Shown piece after piece: positions 36,394 to 44,912 of a DNA stretch of 64,000 nt. The stretch is from Aquificota bacterium (GTDB lineage: Bacteria > Aquificota > Aquificia > Aquificales > Aquificaceae). Position 1 is the first letter of the stretch; every line of letters begins with the position of its first letter. Location: contig JAADEH010000012.1 in assembly GCA_013153495.1 (NCBI GenBank), positions 1 through 64,000 of the forward strand. Reading direction: 5' to 3'. The notes under the pieces are model-generated. The model was not told where the DNA came from, ran no database searches, and saw only the letters and a program-made list of their open reading frames with translations. The position numbers and the translations under genes were made by a program.

Positions 36394-36609
36394 ATGGATG
36401 TCGCTGTAAAGGAACTGGGAAAGTGGCTGTTGAACTTTGCTCTCGTAGTAAGCGCAACGCTGGTTTTACAGCCTCTCATTCAAAAAGATGTCCATCAAAG
36501 CTATACAGGGCTGGGCATAGTTTCAACCCTTATACTGTTGGCAGGAGGTTTTTCACTCATATGGTTAGGAGAACTCATTAGGAAGAAAAATCTGGAGGTC
36601 GAGGAATGA
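36394..36609 (+). CDS. Small two-helix membrane protein
   Basis: A 71-residue protein with two hydrophobic segments (LLNFALVVSATLVLQPL and GIVSTLILLAGGFSLIWLG) and a charged C-terminus. GGAGG lies 8 bases before the ATG at 36394. Its stop overlaps the start of the next, 36-residue gene (ATGA). Function unknown; it sits between hemC and a HerA-like ATPase. Confidence 0.65.
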   Translation: MDVAVKELGKWLLNFALVVSATLVLQPLIQKDVHQSYTGLGIVSTLILLAGGFSLIWLGELIRKKNLEVEE

Positions 36610-36716
36610 AAGATATTTACATGTATGCAATATTGATTGGTGTCATCGTATGGTTGGTGGGAATGATAATGGGAATATACGAGCTTAAAAGGAGAAAGCA
36701 GGCAAGGTCGGTATGA
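36606..36716 (+). CDS. Single-helix membrane micropeptide
   Basis: A 36-residue protein (begins MKDIYMYAILIGVIVWLVGM, ends with a run of basic residues) made of one membrane helix and a basic tail, so the tail should be cytoplasmic. Its ATG overlaps the preceding stop as ATGA and it lies 10 bases before the HerA-like gene. A start coupled to the upstream gene supports translation. No family recognised. Confidence 0.55.
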   Translation: MKDIYMYAILIGVIVWLVGMIMGIYELKRRKQARSV

Positions 36717-36726
36717 GGTGTAAGGT

Positions 36727-38388
36727 ATGAAACCTGTCGGTATAGTTTTGGGAACGAAGCCTTCAAATCCCTTAGAGTTCTGGGTGGGAGTGGAAAGGGG
36801 AAGCCTTTTACAGCTCGACGATGTGGTGGTTGTGCACTCCCGCATAGATGGCTCCTCTGAGGAGATAAGGTTTTACGGCATAGTTCAGGAGGTTCAGAAA
36901 TACCTGGAAGGTATAGAGCTGGTCTATGACGCAAAGCTGGTTAACGAAGGCATAGTGCCTGCAAATCTCGCCTACATGGCAAGGGTTGCGGTTACGAGGA
37001 TAGAACCCGAAATATTCATACCGCCCACTCCCGGAGACCCCGCCTACAGAGCACGTGGAAGAGAGCTTGAGAAAGCCCTCTACTACGACAACATGAGAAG
37101 TAAGATACCAGTGGGAATATCCAGAAGCGGAGACGTTGTGTATCTCAACTACGACTTTCTCAACGGAAGGGAAGGTGCTCACGTTTCCATATCTGGAATG
37201 TCCGGAGTAGCCACCAAAACCTCCTATGCGCTCTTTCTCCTATACTCCATATTCCAGAAAGCGGACGACAGAAACCGCATTCACGGTTTGATATTTAACG
37301 TAAAGGGGAAGGACCTCCTGTGGATAGATAAGAAGAACAAAAGGTTTACGGAAAAGTTCGAGGAAGACTTTAAGAAAATGGGTCTGGAACCAAGACCTTT
37401 CCACAACGTCGGTTTTTACGCTCCCCCGGAAACACCCGGTAGCACCGTCCCGGCTACCAAGGACAGGCTCGAGGGTGTGAACCCCTACTGCTGGAGCATG
37501 AAAGAATTTGCTCAAGAGGGTCTTCTTAGGTTCCTCTTTGCGGAGGGAGACGAAGGAGCAACATCCCTGCACTACGTTATAGACAGAGTGTCCGAGAAGC
37601 TCCAACAGCTCGCAAAGAACAGCCCTCCCGACATACTCACCGACGAAAACGGCAGGGAGATTGAAAGCCTTGCTGACCTTCTAAGATTGCTTCAGGAAGT
37701 TATAGAGGACAGAGAAAACAAAACGGACCCCGATAGATACAAGGAGTGGTTCGGAACCGCCGCCACCTCCACCGCCTACGCCTTTCTCAGAAGGTTTCAT
37801 CACGCAGCCTCCCACTGCAGGACCCTCATACACGGCTCTGGCTCAAGACCCATAGACTGGAAAGCGAACCAACTGACAGTAATAGACATATCCGACCTCC
37901 ATGGCATAGCCAAAATGTTCGTGGTAGGTTCCATACTCAAGAGAGTCTTTAAAGAAAAAGAAGAAAGTGCTAACCCGTATCCTAAAATCTTCGTGGTTCT
38001 CGACGAACTAAATAAATACGCACCCAAGGACAGGTGGAGTCCTATTAAGGACATACTGCTTGACATAGCTGAGAGGGGAAGGAGCTTGGGAGTAATACTT
38101 ATAGGTGCTCAGCAGACCGCAAGCGAGGTAGAGAAGAGGATAGTGGCAAACGCAGCCATAAAAGTTACCGGCAGACTCGACAGCTCGGAAGTCCTAAGCA
38201 AAGAATACGAGTTCCTGACGGGGAACTTCAGGCAGAGAGCAATTATGCTCAAGAAGGGAACCATGATACTTTACCAGCCTGACATACCTAACCCCATGGT
38301 GATAACCTTTCCCCTCGGACCCTGGGCTACCAAGAAAGAGGAGGTTGAGGAGGAAGTCTATGTTCCCGAGGAATTTGATAACTTTTAG
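36727..38388 (+). CDS. HerA-like hexameric ATPase (HAS-barrel/DUF87)
   Basis: A 553-residue protein. An N-terminal HAS-barrel (GIVLGTKPSNPLEFWVGVE) precedes a RecA-like core. The Walker A loop is unusual, GMSGVATKTS instead of GxxGxGKS. Walker B is FVVLDELNKY, and ERGRSLGVILIGAQQTASEV holds the sensor/arginine-finger region. HerA proteins are FtsK/VirB4-related DNA pumps that usually act with the nuclease NurA, which is not here. The small membrane proteins upstream could be partners. Its end overlaps the amidase gene by 29 bases. Confidence 0.82.
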   Translation: MKPVGIVLGTKPSNPLEFWVGVERGSLLQLDDVVVVHSRIDGSSEEIRFYGIVQEVQKYLEGIELVYDAKLVNEGIVPANLAYMARVAVTRIEPEIFIPPTPGDPAYRARGRELEKALYYDNMRSKIPVGISRSGDVVYLNYDFLNGREGAHVSISGMSGVATKTSYALFLLYSIFQKADDRNRIHGLIFNVKGKDLLWIDKKNKRFTEKFEEDFKKMGLEPRPFHNVGFYAPPETPGSTVPATKDRLEGVNPYCWSMKEFAQEGLLRFLFAEGDEGATSLHYVIDRVSEKLQQLAKNSPPDILTDENGREIESLADLLRLLQEVIEDRENKTDPDRYKEWFGTAATSTAYAFLRRFHHAASHCRTLIHGSGSRPIDWKANQLTVIDISDLHGIAKMFVVGSILKRVFKEKEESANPYPKIFVVLDELNKYAPKDRWSPIKDILLDIAERGRSLGVILIGAQQTASEVEKRIVANAAIKVTGRLDSSEVLSKEYEFLTGNFRQRAIMLKKGTMILYQPDIPNPMVITFPLGPWATKKEEVEEEVYVPEEFDNF

Positions 38389-39592
38389 TCTTTTGCTTTT
38401 TTTCCTGACATTAAGTTTGGTGCAGGCAAAGGTAACCGGTGCGGATTACGGAATATACGAGGGAAAGATAAGGCTCGTCTTACACCTTTCCAAGAAAAGG
38501 GACTTTAAAGTGTTCACCCTCGAAAATCCCCGCAGAATAGTAATTGACATATACGGAGAGAATAAGGTTGCCAAACTCAAACTCCCAGTGGACATGCGAT
38601 ACAGAGTCGGCAAACACCGCTGGGGAACGAGGATAGTTATACTCTACCAGAGGGATTTTTCCCTAAAATACTTTTACCTAAGAAACCCCGACAGGATAGT
38701 CTTAGACATATACAGGGAGGATAACAACCTATACACAGAGCTTTTGAAAATAATAGGGGAAGACCACAAGGAAGAGAAAAAAATCCCGCAAAAGGTAGTA
38801 AAAAAGGAACCTAAGGAAGAAGACCCCATAAAGGAGTTGATAAGAAAAGCCCGTTCCCAGCCTATGGTTTACGAGGAAAAAGTTATAGTTATAGACGCAG
38901 GACATGGAGGTAAAGACCCGGGAGCCATAGGATACGGAGGTATAAAGGAAAAGCACATAAACCTCGCCATAGCAAAGAAAGTTGCCTATTTCCTGAAAAA
39001 GGACGGCAGGTTTAAAGTAATACTCACGAGAAAGGGAGACTACTTCATACCGCTTCACGAAAGGGCAGAAATAGCACTGCGAAACAGGGCAGACCTGTTC
39101 ATCAGCATACACTCAGACGCCGCTCCCAGAAGAAACCCCAGAGCGAGAGGAACTCAAGTTTTCGCTCTGTCCTACAAAAGAGCGGTTGAAAAGAAGAGGC
39201 AGATACTCAGAAACAGGAGATACGCAAAGCTCGTTCTCGGGGACGCTGCGAATATAAGGTCGGGAGTCGTAAGAAAAGTCCTTGCGGACTTAGCTATAGA
39301 TGTAACCCTTACCGAAAGCGTTTACTTTGCACGCCTGCTTGCAAGTGAGCTGAAAAAAGTGGTAGGAAAAGAGGTGTATTTTAAAGGTATAAACAGAGCG
39401 GGATTTGCAGTTCTCAAAACACCCGGGATACCTTCCGTTCTGGTCGAAACCGGCTTTATAACCAATCCTTCGGAGGCACGAAAGCTCAGAAACCCAGAAT
39501 TTCAGAGAAAGGTTGCGTGGTCCATATACAGGGCTATAGTTCGCTACTTTTACGGTGACGATTTCGGTCGCAAACTCGTAAAATATAAGTAA
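38360..39592 (+). CDS. N-acetylmuramoyl-L-alanine amidase (AmiC-type, AMIN domain)
   Basis: A 410-residue exported enzyme. The signal peptide spans about 1-22, an AMIN domain about 25-115, and a charged linker leads to an amidase_3 domain. VIDAGHGGKDPGA, ISIHSDAA and VLVETGFITNP hold the zinc ligands and the catalytic glutamate. It cuts peptide stems from peptidoglycan at septation. The ATG at 38360 is chosen because AGGAGG lies just before it; the open frame runs slightly further up. Confidence 0.93.
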   Translation: MFPRNLITFSLLLFFLTLSLVQAKVTGADYGIYEGKIRLVLHLSKKRDFKVFTLENPRRIVIDIYGENKVAKLKLPVDMRYRVGKHRWGTRIVILYQRDFSLKYFYLRNPDRIVLDIYREDNNLYTELLKIIGEDHKEEKKIPQKVVKKEPKEEDPIKELIRKARSQPMVYEEKVIVIDAGHGGKDPGAIGYGGIKEKHINLAIAKKVAYFLKKDGRFKVILTRKGDYFIPLHERAEIALRNRADLFISIHSDAAPRRNPRARGTQVFALSYKRAVEKKRQILRNRRYAKLVLGDAANIRSGVVRKVLADLAIDVTLTESVYFARLLASELKKVVGKEVYFKGINRAGFAVLKTPGIPSVLVETGFITNPSEARKLRNPEFQRKVAWSIYRAIVRYFYGDDFGRKLVKYK

Positions 39593-39614
39593 ATACTAAC
39601 CGGAGGTGGGCATA

Positions 39615-40577
39615 ATGCTCCTACTGATACTACTTGCGAGCTTCGGTATGGTCTTAGCCAAACCTATACTTGACTCCTTTGAAGAGGTGAAGAGGTTTCC
39701 TTTCATAACCTATAAACCCGCTTGGACCGGGACACCCGCCCAATCTGAGGAGGTTGCAGTTCCCAATGTGGTAATAACCTATGGAAAAAATGAAGATAAG
39801 TCCATTGTGGCTTCCGCTTCCCAGATAGCCTATTACCTGGGGCAGTGGACCGATGACATGGGACTCACACCCAAGATGGTAAAGGAGGGCAAACTACCCT
39901 CCCTGATACTTCCCTGGACAAAGGCTTTGGAAAGTGGAAAGAACCTTATAGTTGTTGGAACTAACAACCCGCTCGTTAAAGAGCTTGGTCTGACCTTCAA
40001 GGGACCCACCCTAAAGGTTATAGAGTGGAAGGGAAGAAAGGTGCTTATAGTGGGTGGTAGAAACACCCAAGAAGTTTTAAAGGCATCCGGTTTTCTGGCT
40101 CACAGGGTTGTGGGTTTCAAAGCGGGAGCTTACAAGACCTTTTTCAGCTTCGTCAAACTCAGAGGGCTTATAGAACACGAGAATTACACGGCAGCAATTG
40201 ACCTGATAAGGGACTCGTCGGGATTGTCCGCCTGTGGTAAAAACATGTCCCTCGCAGCTCCTATGATGGCTAAGTTTCCACCCGAGGTAAAGAAGGTAGT
40301 CAAAAAGAGAAACAGGATAATGTATGTGGAACTCGTAAAAGCCTTAGAAGCTAAGGACAAAGATAAAGCGGTTAACCTTTGGAAAGAGGCTATGTTCACC
40401 TGCTACCAGTGCCATCAAGGCATAAACATAAAGAGGCTCAGAAAGTTCGTTCCCAACCCGGAGATACACTCTAAACACCAAAGGATAGCTCAAAGCTTCG
40501 GACTCGTTAAGAAAGTAAACGGTCAGGTAAGTTGCACAGCCTGCCACAGCGGAAGAACAGAGCACAGGGGGTATTGA
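39615..40577 (+). CDS. Exported diheme cytochrome c with S-layer-like N-terminal domain
   Basis: A 320-residue protein with a signal peptide (about 1-16). A middle region (PNVVITYGKNEDKSIVASASQIAYYLGQW, near 47-160) resembles the nucleoside-like/cell-wall repeat seen in archaeal S-layer proteins. A helical C-terminal part follows, with two heme c motifs, CYQCH at 263-267 and CTACH at 307-311. It is probably periplasmic and used in electron transfer. GGAGG lies 8 bases before the ATG. The gene order after amiC does not reveal the partner. Confidence 0.75.
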   Translation: MLLLILLASFGMVLAKPILDSFEEVKRFPFITYKPAWTGTPAQSEEVAVPNVVITYGKNEDKSIVASASQIAYYLGQWTDDMGLTPKMVKEGKLPSLILPWTKALESGKNLIVVGTNNPLVKELGLTFKGPTLKVIEWKGRKVLIVGGRNTQEVLKASGFLAHRVVGFKAGAYKTFFSFVKLRGLIEHENYTAAIDLIRDSSGLSACGKNMSLAAPMMAKFPPEVKKVVKKRNRIMYVELVKALEAKDKDKAVNLWKEAMFTCYQCHQGINIKRLRKFVPNPEIHSKHQRIAQSFGLVKKVNGQVSCTACHSGRTEHRGY

Positions 40578-40579
40578 GT

Positions 40580-40885
40580 TTATAACCCTTTAAGACGCTT
40601 AATTAAGGCTTCAAGATTTACATTTTTATATGCATCTTTTCTATGAGCGATTGCGAGTATGTAAACCACCTTAGTTTCATCATCAATTATGTATATCACT
40701 CTATATCTACCCACTCTCAACTTCCACAAATCCTTTACTGTCCCCTTTAGACGCTGTCCATATATAAATGGCTCGCTGGACAACTTGTTTTCTATAGCTG
40801 TTTTTATTTTCTTCTTCACACTTGCATCAAGTGTTTTTATGTCATCTTTAATTTTGGAATGGTATCTAATCCCATACTTCTTCAT
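40580..40885 (-). CDS. RelE/ParE-type toxin
   Basis: A 101-residue basic protein with the RelE pattern: an N-terminal helix pair, RLKGTVKDLWKLRVGRYRVIYIID, and a terminal strand VVYILAIAHRKDAY. RelE-like toxins cut mRNA on the ribosome. It overlaps the antitoxin gene by 20 bases, so both come from one message. The DNA is AT-richer than the neighbouring genes. Confidence 0.9.
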   Translation of the reverse strand: MKKYGIRYHSKIKDDIKTLDASVKKKIKTAIENKLSSEPFIYGQRLKGTVKDLWKLRVGRYRVIYIIDDETKVVYILAIAHRKDAYKNVNLEALIKRLKGL

Positions 40886-41093
40886 GAGTTAGGGTTTTGT
40901 CTTTATCAAGTGTTGATAACCTCTCCTCCCCTATTTTAGATAGACCAATATCCTCTGCAAGGTTCATTCCTAACTCAATATATTCTTCTATGACTGAGGA
41001 TAGGCTTTCACCTCTACTGCGGGCAACTTCCTTTATTGCATCAAATAATTCTTGTTCCATTGTGATGCTAACCTTTCTACTCTTTACAGACAT
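40866..41093 (-). CDS. Ribbon-helix-helix antitoxin
   Basis: A 75-residue protein with an N-terminal ribbon-helix-helix DNA-binding motif (RKVSITMEQELFDAIKEVA, then GESLSSVIEEYIELG) and an acidic C-terminus suited to bind the toxin. The ATG at 41093 gives the normal RHH start; an upstream frame to 41132 would cross the promoter. TAAACT ends 7 bases before the ATG, so the message may be leaderless. Confidence 0.88.
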   Translation of the reverse strand: MSVKSRKVSITMEQELFDAIKEVARSRGESLSSVIEEYIELGMNLAEDIGLSKIGEERLSTLDKDKTLTHEEVWD

Positions 41094-41100
41094 GCAATTT

Positions 41101-41136
41101 AGTTTAGAATTTACCTTTAAAGTTGTCAACAACTTT
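41101..41136 (-). promoter_or_regulatory. Promoter and operator of the toxin-antitoxin pair
   Basis: On the minus strand TTGACA (41124-41129), a 17-base spacer and TAAACT (41101-41106) form a near-consensus promoter. The -35 element lies inside the inverted repeat AAAGTTGTCAACAACTTT (41119-41136; 8-bp arms with a 2-base centre). This is where an autoregulating RHH antitoxin would bind. Confidence 0.75.
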
Positions 41137-41144
41137 TCAGCCCG

Positions 41145-41642
41145 ATGAAAGCAAGTAGAGTTTTCCTCGTAGGCTTTATGTGTAGCGGTAAGACGACCGT
41201 TGGAAAGCTCCTCGCCCAGAGGCTCGGTTGGGACTTCTTAGATGTTGACGAGGAAATAGAGGGGAGGGAAAGGCTTACCATACCCGAGATATTCGACAAA
41301 AAGGGGGAAAACTACTTCCGTGAGCTTGAGCTAAAAACGCTCCGAGAGCTTGCGGAAAGGGATAGGGTCGTAATATCCACCGGCGGTGGATTGGGAGCTA
41401 ACGAAAAAGCTATGGAGTTTATGAAAGATAAAGGTCTTGTGGTGTGGCTAAAGGTTTCCTACGAGGAGTTTCTAAAGAGGTGCGGAAAGGACCCAAACAG
41501 ACCCCTCCTAAAAAAGGGTGAGGAGTTTCTTAGAAAACTTATGGAGGAGAGGAGCAAAATCTACTCTAAGGCTCACCTTCATGTAGAAAACAAAGAGCCT
41601 GAAAGTGCAGTCAAAATTATACTGAAGAGTTTAAAAAGCTGA
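41145..41642 (+). CDS. aroK: Shikimate kinase
   Basis: A 165-residue enzyme of aromatic amino-acid synthesis. The P-loop GFMCSGKTT is at 10-18, the shikimate-binding DVDEEIE near 35, STGGGLG in the middle, and the lid region KDPNRPLL near 120. It is a normal-length AroK. No strong ribosome binding site is seen. It lies between the toxin-antitoxin pair and the efflux operon, whose last gene it faces. Confidence 0.96.
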   Translation: MKASRVFLVGFMCSGKTTVGKLLAQRLGWDFLDVDEEIEGRERLTIPEIFDKKGENYFRELELKTLRELAERDRVVISTGGGLGANEKAMEFMKDKGLVVWLKVSYEEFLKRCGKDPNRPLLKKGEEFLRKLMEERSKIYSKAHLHVENKEPESAVKIILKSLKS

Positions 41643-41660
41643 GGGGAGACCCCCGGCGCA

Positions 41661-44600
41661 TCAGTCAGCCAGGAGGTCTCTTCTTATCTGCTCGGGTGTG
41701 GGGCATTCGGAAGGAGGTAATCCCTTAGTCTTCGAAGCGTAATACATCAGGGGGATAAGGACTAAGGTAAGGGTTGTAGAGCCTATCGTTCCGAAAATCA
41801 GGGATATAGCAAGCCCGTTGAATATTGGGTCGAAGAGTATTACGAAGGCTCCTATAATGACCGCTACCGCGGTGAGGAGTATGGGACGAGTTCTTATAAC
41901 TCCCGCCTCTACAACCGCCATGTGGGGCGGTAGTCCCTCCTTCATGCGCTCTTCCGCAAAGTCCACAAGCAGTATGGAGTTCCTCACGATTATTCCCGCG
42001 AGAGCTATGAAACCTATCATCGAAGTTGCGGTAAAGAACACTCCCCCGAGTATGTGGTCCATTATCCAGTGTCCGGGGATTATTCCCACGAGGGTAAGGG
42101 GTATAGGAGCCATGATTATTCCGGGAGCTTTGAAGCTCTTGAACCAACCGAGTATGAGAACATACATCACAAACAGGGCAACGCCGAAGGCAAGACCCAG
42201 GTCTCTGAAGACCTCAAGGGTTATGTGCATCTCCCCGTCCCACTTTACATATACCCTGTCCTCTATAAGAGGAAGGGACATCCAGAGTTCCCCTATCTCA
42301 CCGTAGGGGTTTTCTATGTTAAGAACCTTATCTCGGACGTCCATTATACCGTAAAAGGGAGCTTCTTCCCTTCCGGCCACATCTCCTATCACGTATATAA
42401 CCTTTCTGAGGTTTTTGTGGTATATGGTCTCGGGTATGGTGGTCTCTTCAAGTTCAACCAGCTCCGCGAGGGGGACCGCCTGACCTTTGGAGTTTACAAG
42501 TTTGAAGTTCTTTAGTATCTCGGGAACTCTATATTCCTCCGCAAGTCTCAGCTTTATGGGAACGTGCTCCGTGTCGGTGCTCTGGAGAACACCCACCTGC
42601 ATACCGCCTATGAGTGCACGCATGGTCATGACTATTTCCTCTTTGGAGAAGCCGGAGAGCTTAGCCTTGTCTTCCTTCACGCGGAAGTTGAGCATGGGAG
42701 CGGGGTGCTCCAAGTAAATTCCCTCGTCCGTAACCTGCTTGGAGTCCTTAAATATCTCGAGAACCTTCAAGGCAACCTCTTTCTGTGTCTTCCTGTCGGG
42801 TGCATAGACCTCGGCTACTATTGGGGAGAGAACCGGGGGTCCGGGCGGAACTTCCACCACAGCCACATATTTAGCTCCGTGCTTCTTGGCTATCTCGTGG
42901 ACTTTAGGTCTTATGAGTTTGGCAAATTCGTGAGACTGCTCTTTGCGGTCGTGCTTGCCGACGAGGTTGACCTGTATCTCCGCAAAGTGGGAAGCCTGTC
43001 TGAGGTAGTAGTGCCTGACGAGTCCGTTAAAGTTAAAGGGCGCAGCTGTTCCCACGTATATCTGGTAGTCGGTAACTATGTTCTGCTTTGCTATGTAATT
43101 TCCTATTTCCTTTGCCACGCGGAGCGTCTCTTCAAGGGTTGTGCCTTCGGGCATGTCTAAGACTATCTCAAGCTCGGACTTGTTGTCGTAGGGGAGCATT
43201 TTCACCACGACCGCCTTGGTGTAGAACATAAGCATGGAGGCTCCCATAAGCAGAAGAACGAAAGCGTAGAAGGCGTATCTCTTTGCCTTGCTCATCAGCA
43301 TGGGAGCCATTATCCTGCAGTAGAGTCGCCAGAAGAAGGTCTTTCTTATGTCAACCTCTTCGTGTTTGCGCTCCTTCTCAAGGAACTTGTAGGCTGCCCA
43401 CGGGGTTATTATGAAGGCAACCAGCAGGGAGAAGAACATGGCAACCGATGCGTTTATGGGTATGGGTCTCATGTAGGGTCCCATCAGTCCCGTAACGAAA
43501 GCCATGGGCATAAGAGCCGCTATAACCGTAAAGGTAGCGAGTATGGTGGGGTTTCCGACCTCGTCGGTAGCTCGAACTATCGCATCTCTGGGTGGGAGTT
43601 TCTGCATCTCGAACCATCGGTGAATGTTTTCCACAACCACTATGGCGTCGTCAACGAGTATCCCTATGGCGAATATGAGGGCAAAGAGGGTAACCCTGTT
43701 CAGGGTAAATCCATACATCTCGCTGAGGAATAGGGCTATGGCGAGGGTAACAGGAACCGCTATCCCCACGACGAGAGCTTCCCTTACTCCGAGTGCCACC
43801 GCTATAAGGAGTATCACCGAGAAGGTAGCTATGAGAAGGTGCTCGAGGAGTTCGTTGGCTTTTTCCTTTGCGGTTTCTCCGTAGTTTCTCGTAACGGTAA
43901 TGTTCAGGTCCTTGGGGAGTATTTTCCCCTTTGCATGTTCTACGAGCTGGAGAACCTCCTCAGCAACGTCAACCGCGTTCGTTCCCTTCCTCTTGGACAC
44001 CGCTATGGTAACCGCAGGCATGAGTTTGTCCTGGGGTTTTTCTATTCCCTTGTGCTCGGCGGAGGGACCAAAACCCATCAGAACGTAGTCCTTTATCTCC
44101 GCGGGACCGTCTATGACGGTGGCAACATCCTTTAGATATACGACCCTTCCGTCTCGGACGCTGACCACGAGGTTCTCAACATCTTCTTTGGACTTGAAGA
44201 AGTTTCCGACCTTTATGAGGTATTCCCTGTTTCCTTTATTGACCTTTCCGCTTATAGCCTGAGCGTTTGCAGCTTTAAGTAGCTGGGCTATGTATAGGGG
44301 GGATACTCTGTAAGCCTCTAACTTCTGAGGGTCTAAGATAATTCTTATTTCACGAGGAGTTCCTCCAACGAGGAAGACGTCCGCGACGTTCTCTATCTTC
44401 TTTATCTCGTTTTGAAGGGTTGCGGCAAAGCGTCTGAGGTCATACCAGTCGTAGTTTTCTCCCCAGAGGGTGAGGGTAACTATGGGGACGTCGTCTATGG
44501 ACATGGGCTTTATGAGGGGCGGTAGAACCACACCCGGGGGAGCTAAATCCATGGCGGACATCATCTTGGAGTTGAGGTCAACGAGAGCCTTAACGGGGTC

Positions 44601-44909
44601 CGTGCCAACGTAGAAGCGGGCAGTAACTATTGCCATATCGTTCATAGAAGCGGAGTATATGTATTCGATGTCCTTGAGTTCCCAGAGTTTCTTTTCAAGG
44701 GGAATAACTACCCTGCTCTCCACCTCCTCCGGGGTGGCTCCCGGATAGGAGATGAATATGTCTATCATGGGAACAACTATCTGAGGCTCTTCCTCCTTCG
44801 GTGTAGTTAGAACCGCAAAGGCACCGAGGGCAAGGGAAACGAGTATGAGTATGGGGGTTAGCTTTGAATCTATGAAGTAATGGGCGAGTCTCCCTGCAAG
44901 TCCATACAT
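41661..44909 (-). CDS. RND efflux transporter, inner-membrane pump
   Basis: A 1082-residue proton-driven exporter with twelve membrane helices and two large periplasmic domains. Helix 4 reads AIGILVDDAIVVVENIHRW, the HAE-type (AcrB-like) pair of aspartates rather than the CzcA heavy-metal pattern. With the adaptor and TolC-like protein encoded upstream, it forms a tripartite pump across both membranes. The substrate is not evident; hydrophobic drugs or other small molecules are plausible. It starts 3 bases after the adaptor stop. Confidence 0.94.
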   Translation of the reverse strand: MYGLAGRLAHYFIDSKLTPILILVSLALGAFAVLTTPKEEEPQIVVPMIDIFISYPGATPEEVESRVVIPLEKKLWELKDIEYIYSASMNDMAIVTARFYVGTDPVKALVDLNSKMMSAMDLAPPGVVLPPLIKPMSIDDVPIVTLTLWGENYDWYDLRRFAATLQNEIKKIENVADVFLVGGTPREIRIILDPQKLEAYRVSPLYIAQLLKAANAQAISGKVNKGNREYLIKVGNFFKSKEDVENLVVSVRDGRVVYLKDVATVIDGPAEIKDYVLMGFGPSAEHKGIEKPQDKLMPAVTIAVSKRKGTNAVDVAEEVLQLVEHAKGKILPKDLNITVTRNYGETAKEKANELLEHLLIATFSVILLIAVALGVREALVVGIAVPVTLAIALFLSEMYGFTLNRVTLFALIFAIGILVDDAIVVVENIHRWFEMQKLPPRDAIVRATDEVGNPTILATFTVIAALMPMAFVTGLMGPYMRPIPINASVAMFFSLLVAFIITPWAAYKFLEKERKHEEVDIRKTFFWRLYCRIMAPMLMSKAKRYAFYAFVLLLMGASMLMFYTKAVVVKMLPYDNKSELEIVLDMPEGTTLEETLRVAKEIGNYIAKQNIVTDYQIYVGTAAPFNFNGLVRHYYLRQASHFAEIQVNLVGKHDRKEQSHEFAKLIRPKVHEIAKKHGAKYVAVVEVPPGPPVLSPIVAEVYAPDRKTQKEVALKVLEIFKDSKQVTDEGIYLEHPAPMLNFRVKEDKAKLSGFSKEEIVMTMRALIGGMQVGVLQSTDTEHVPIKLRLAEEYRVPEILKNFKLVNSKGQAVPLAELVELEETTIPETIYHKNLRKVIYVIGDVAGREEAPFYGIMDVRDKVLNIENPYGEIGELWMSLPLIEDRVYVKWDGEMHITLEVFRDLGLAFGVALFVMYVLILGWFKSFKAPGIIMAPIPLTLVGIIPGHWIMDHILGGVFFTATSMIGFIALAGIIVRNSILLVDFAEERMKEGLPPHMAVVEAGVIRTRPILLTAVAVIIGAFVILFDPIFNGLAISLIFGTIGSTTLTLVLIPLMYYASKTKGLPPSECPTPEQIRRDLLAD

Positions 44910-44912
44910 CCC

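Noticed and set aside
42054-43160. Long plus-strand frames of 153-198 residues inside the RND pump gene
   Set aside because: Shadow frames of a conserved 1082-residue gene; no starts with ribosome binding sites and no known domain.
41661-44909. Heavy-metal (CzcA-type) efflux pump
   Set aside because: Helix 4 has the VDDAIVVVEN pattern of drug-type pumps, not the metal-type motif.
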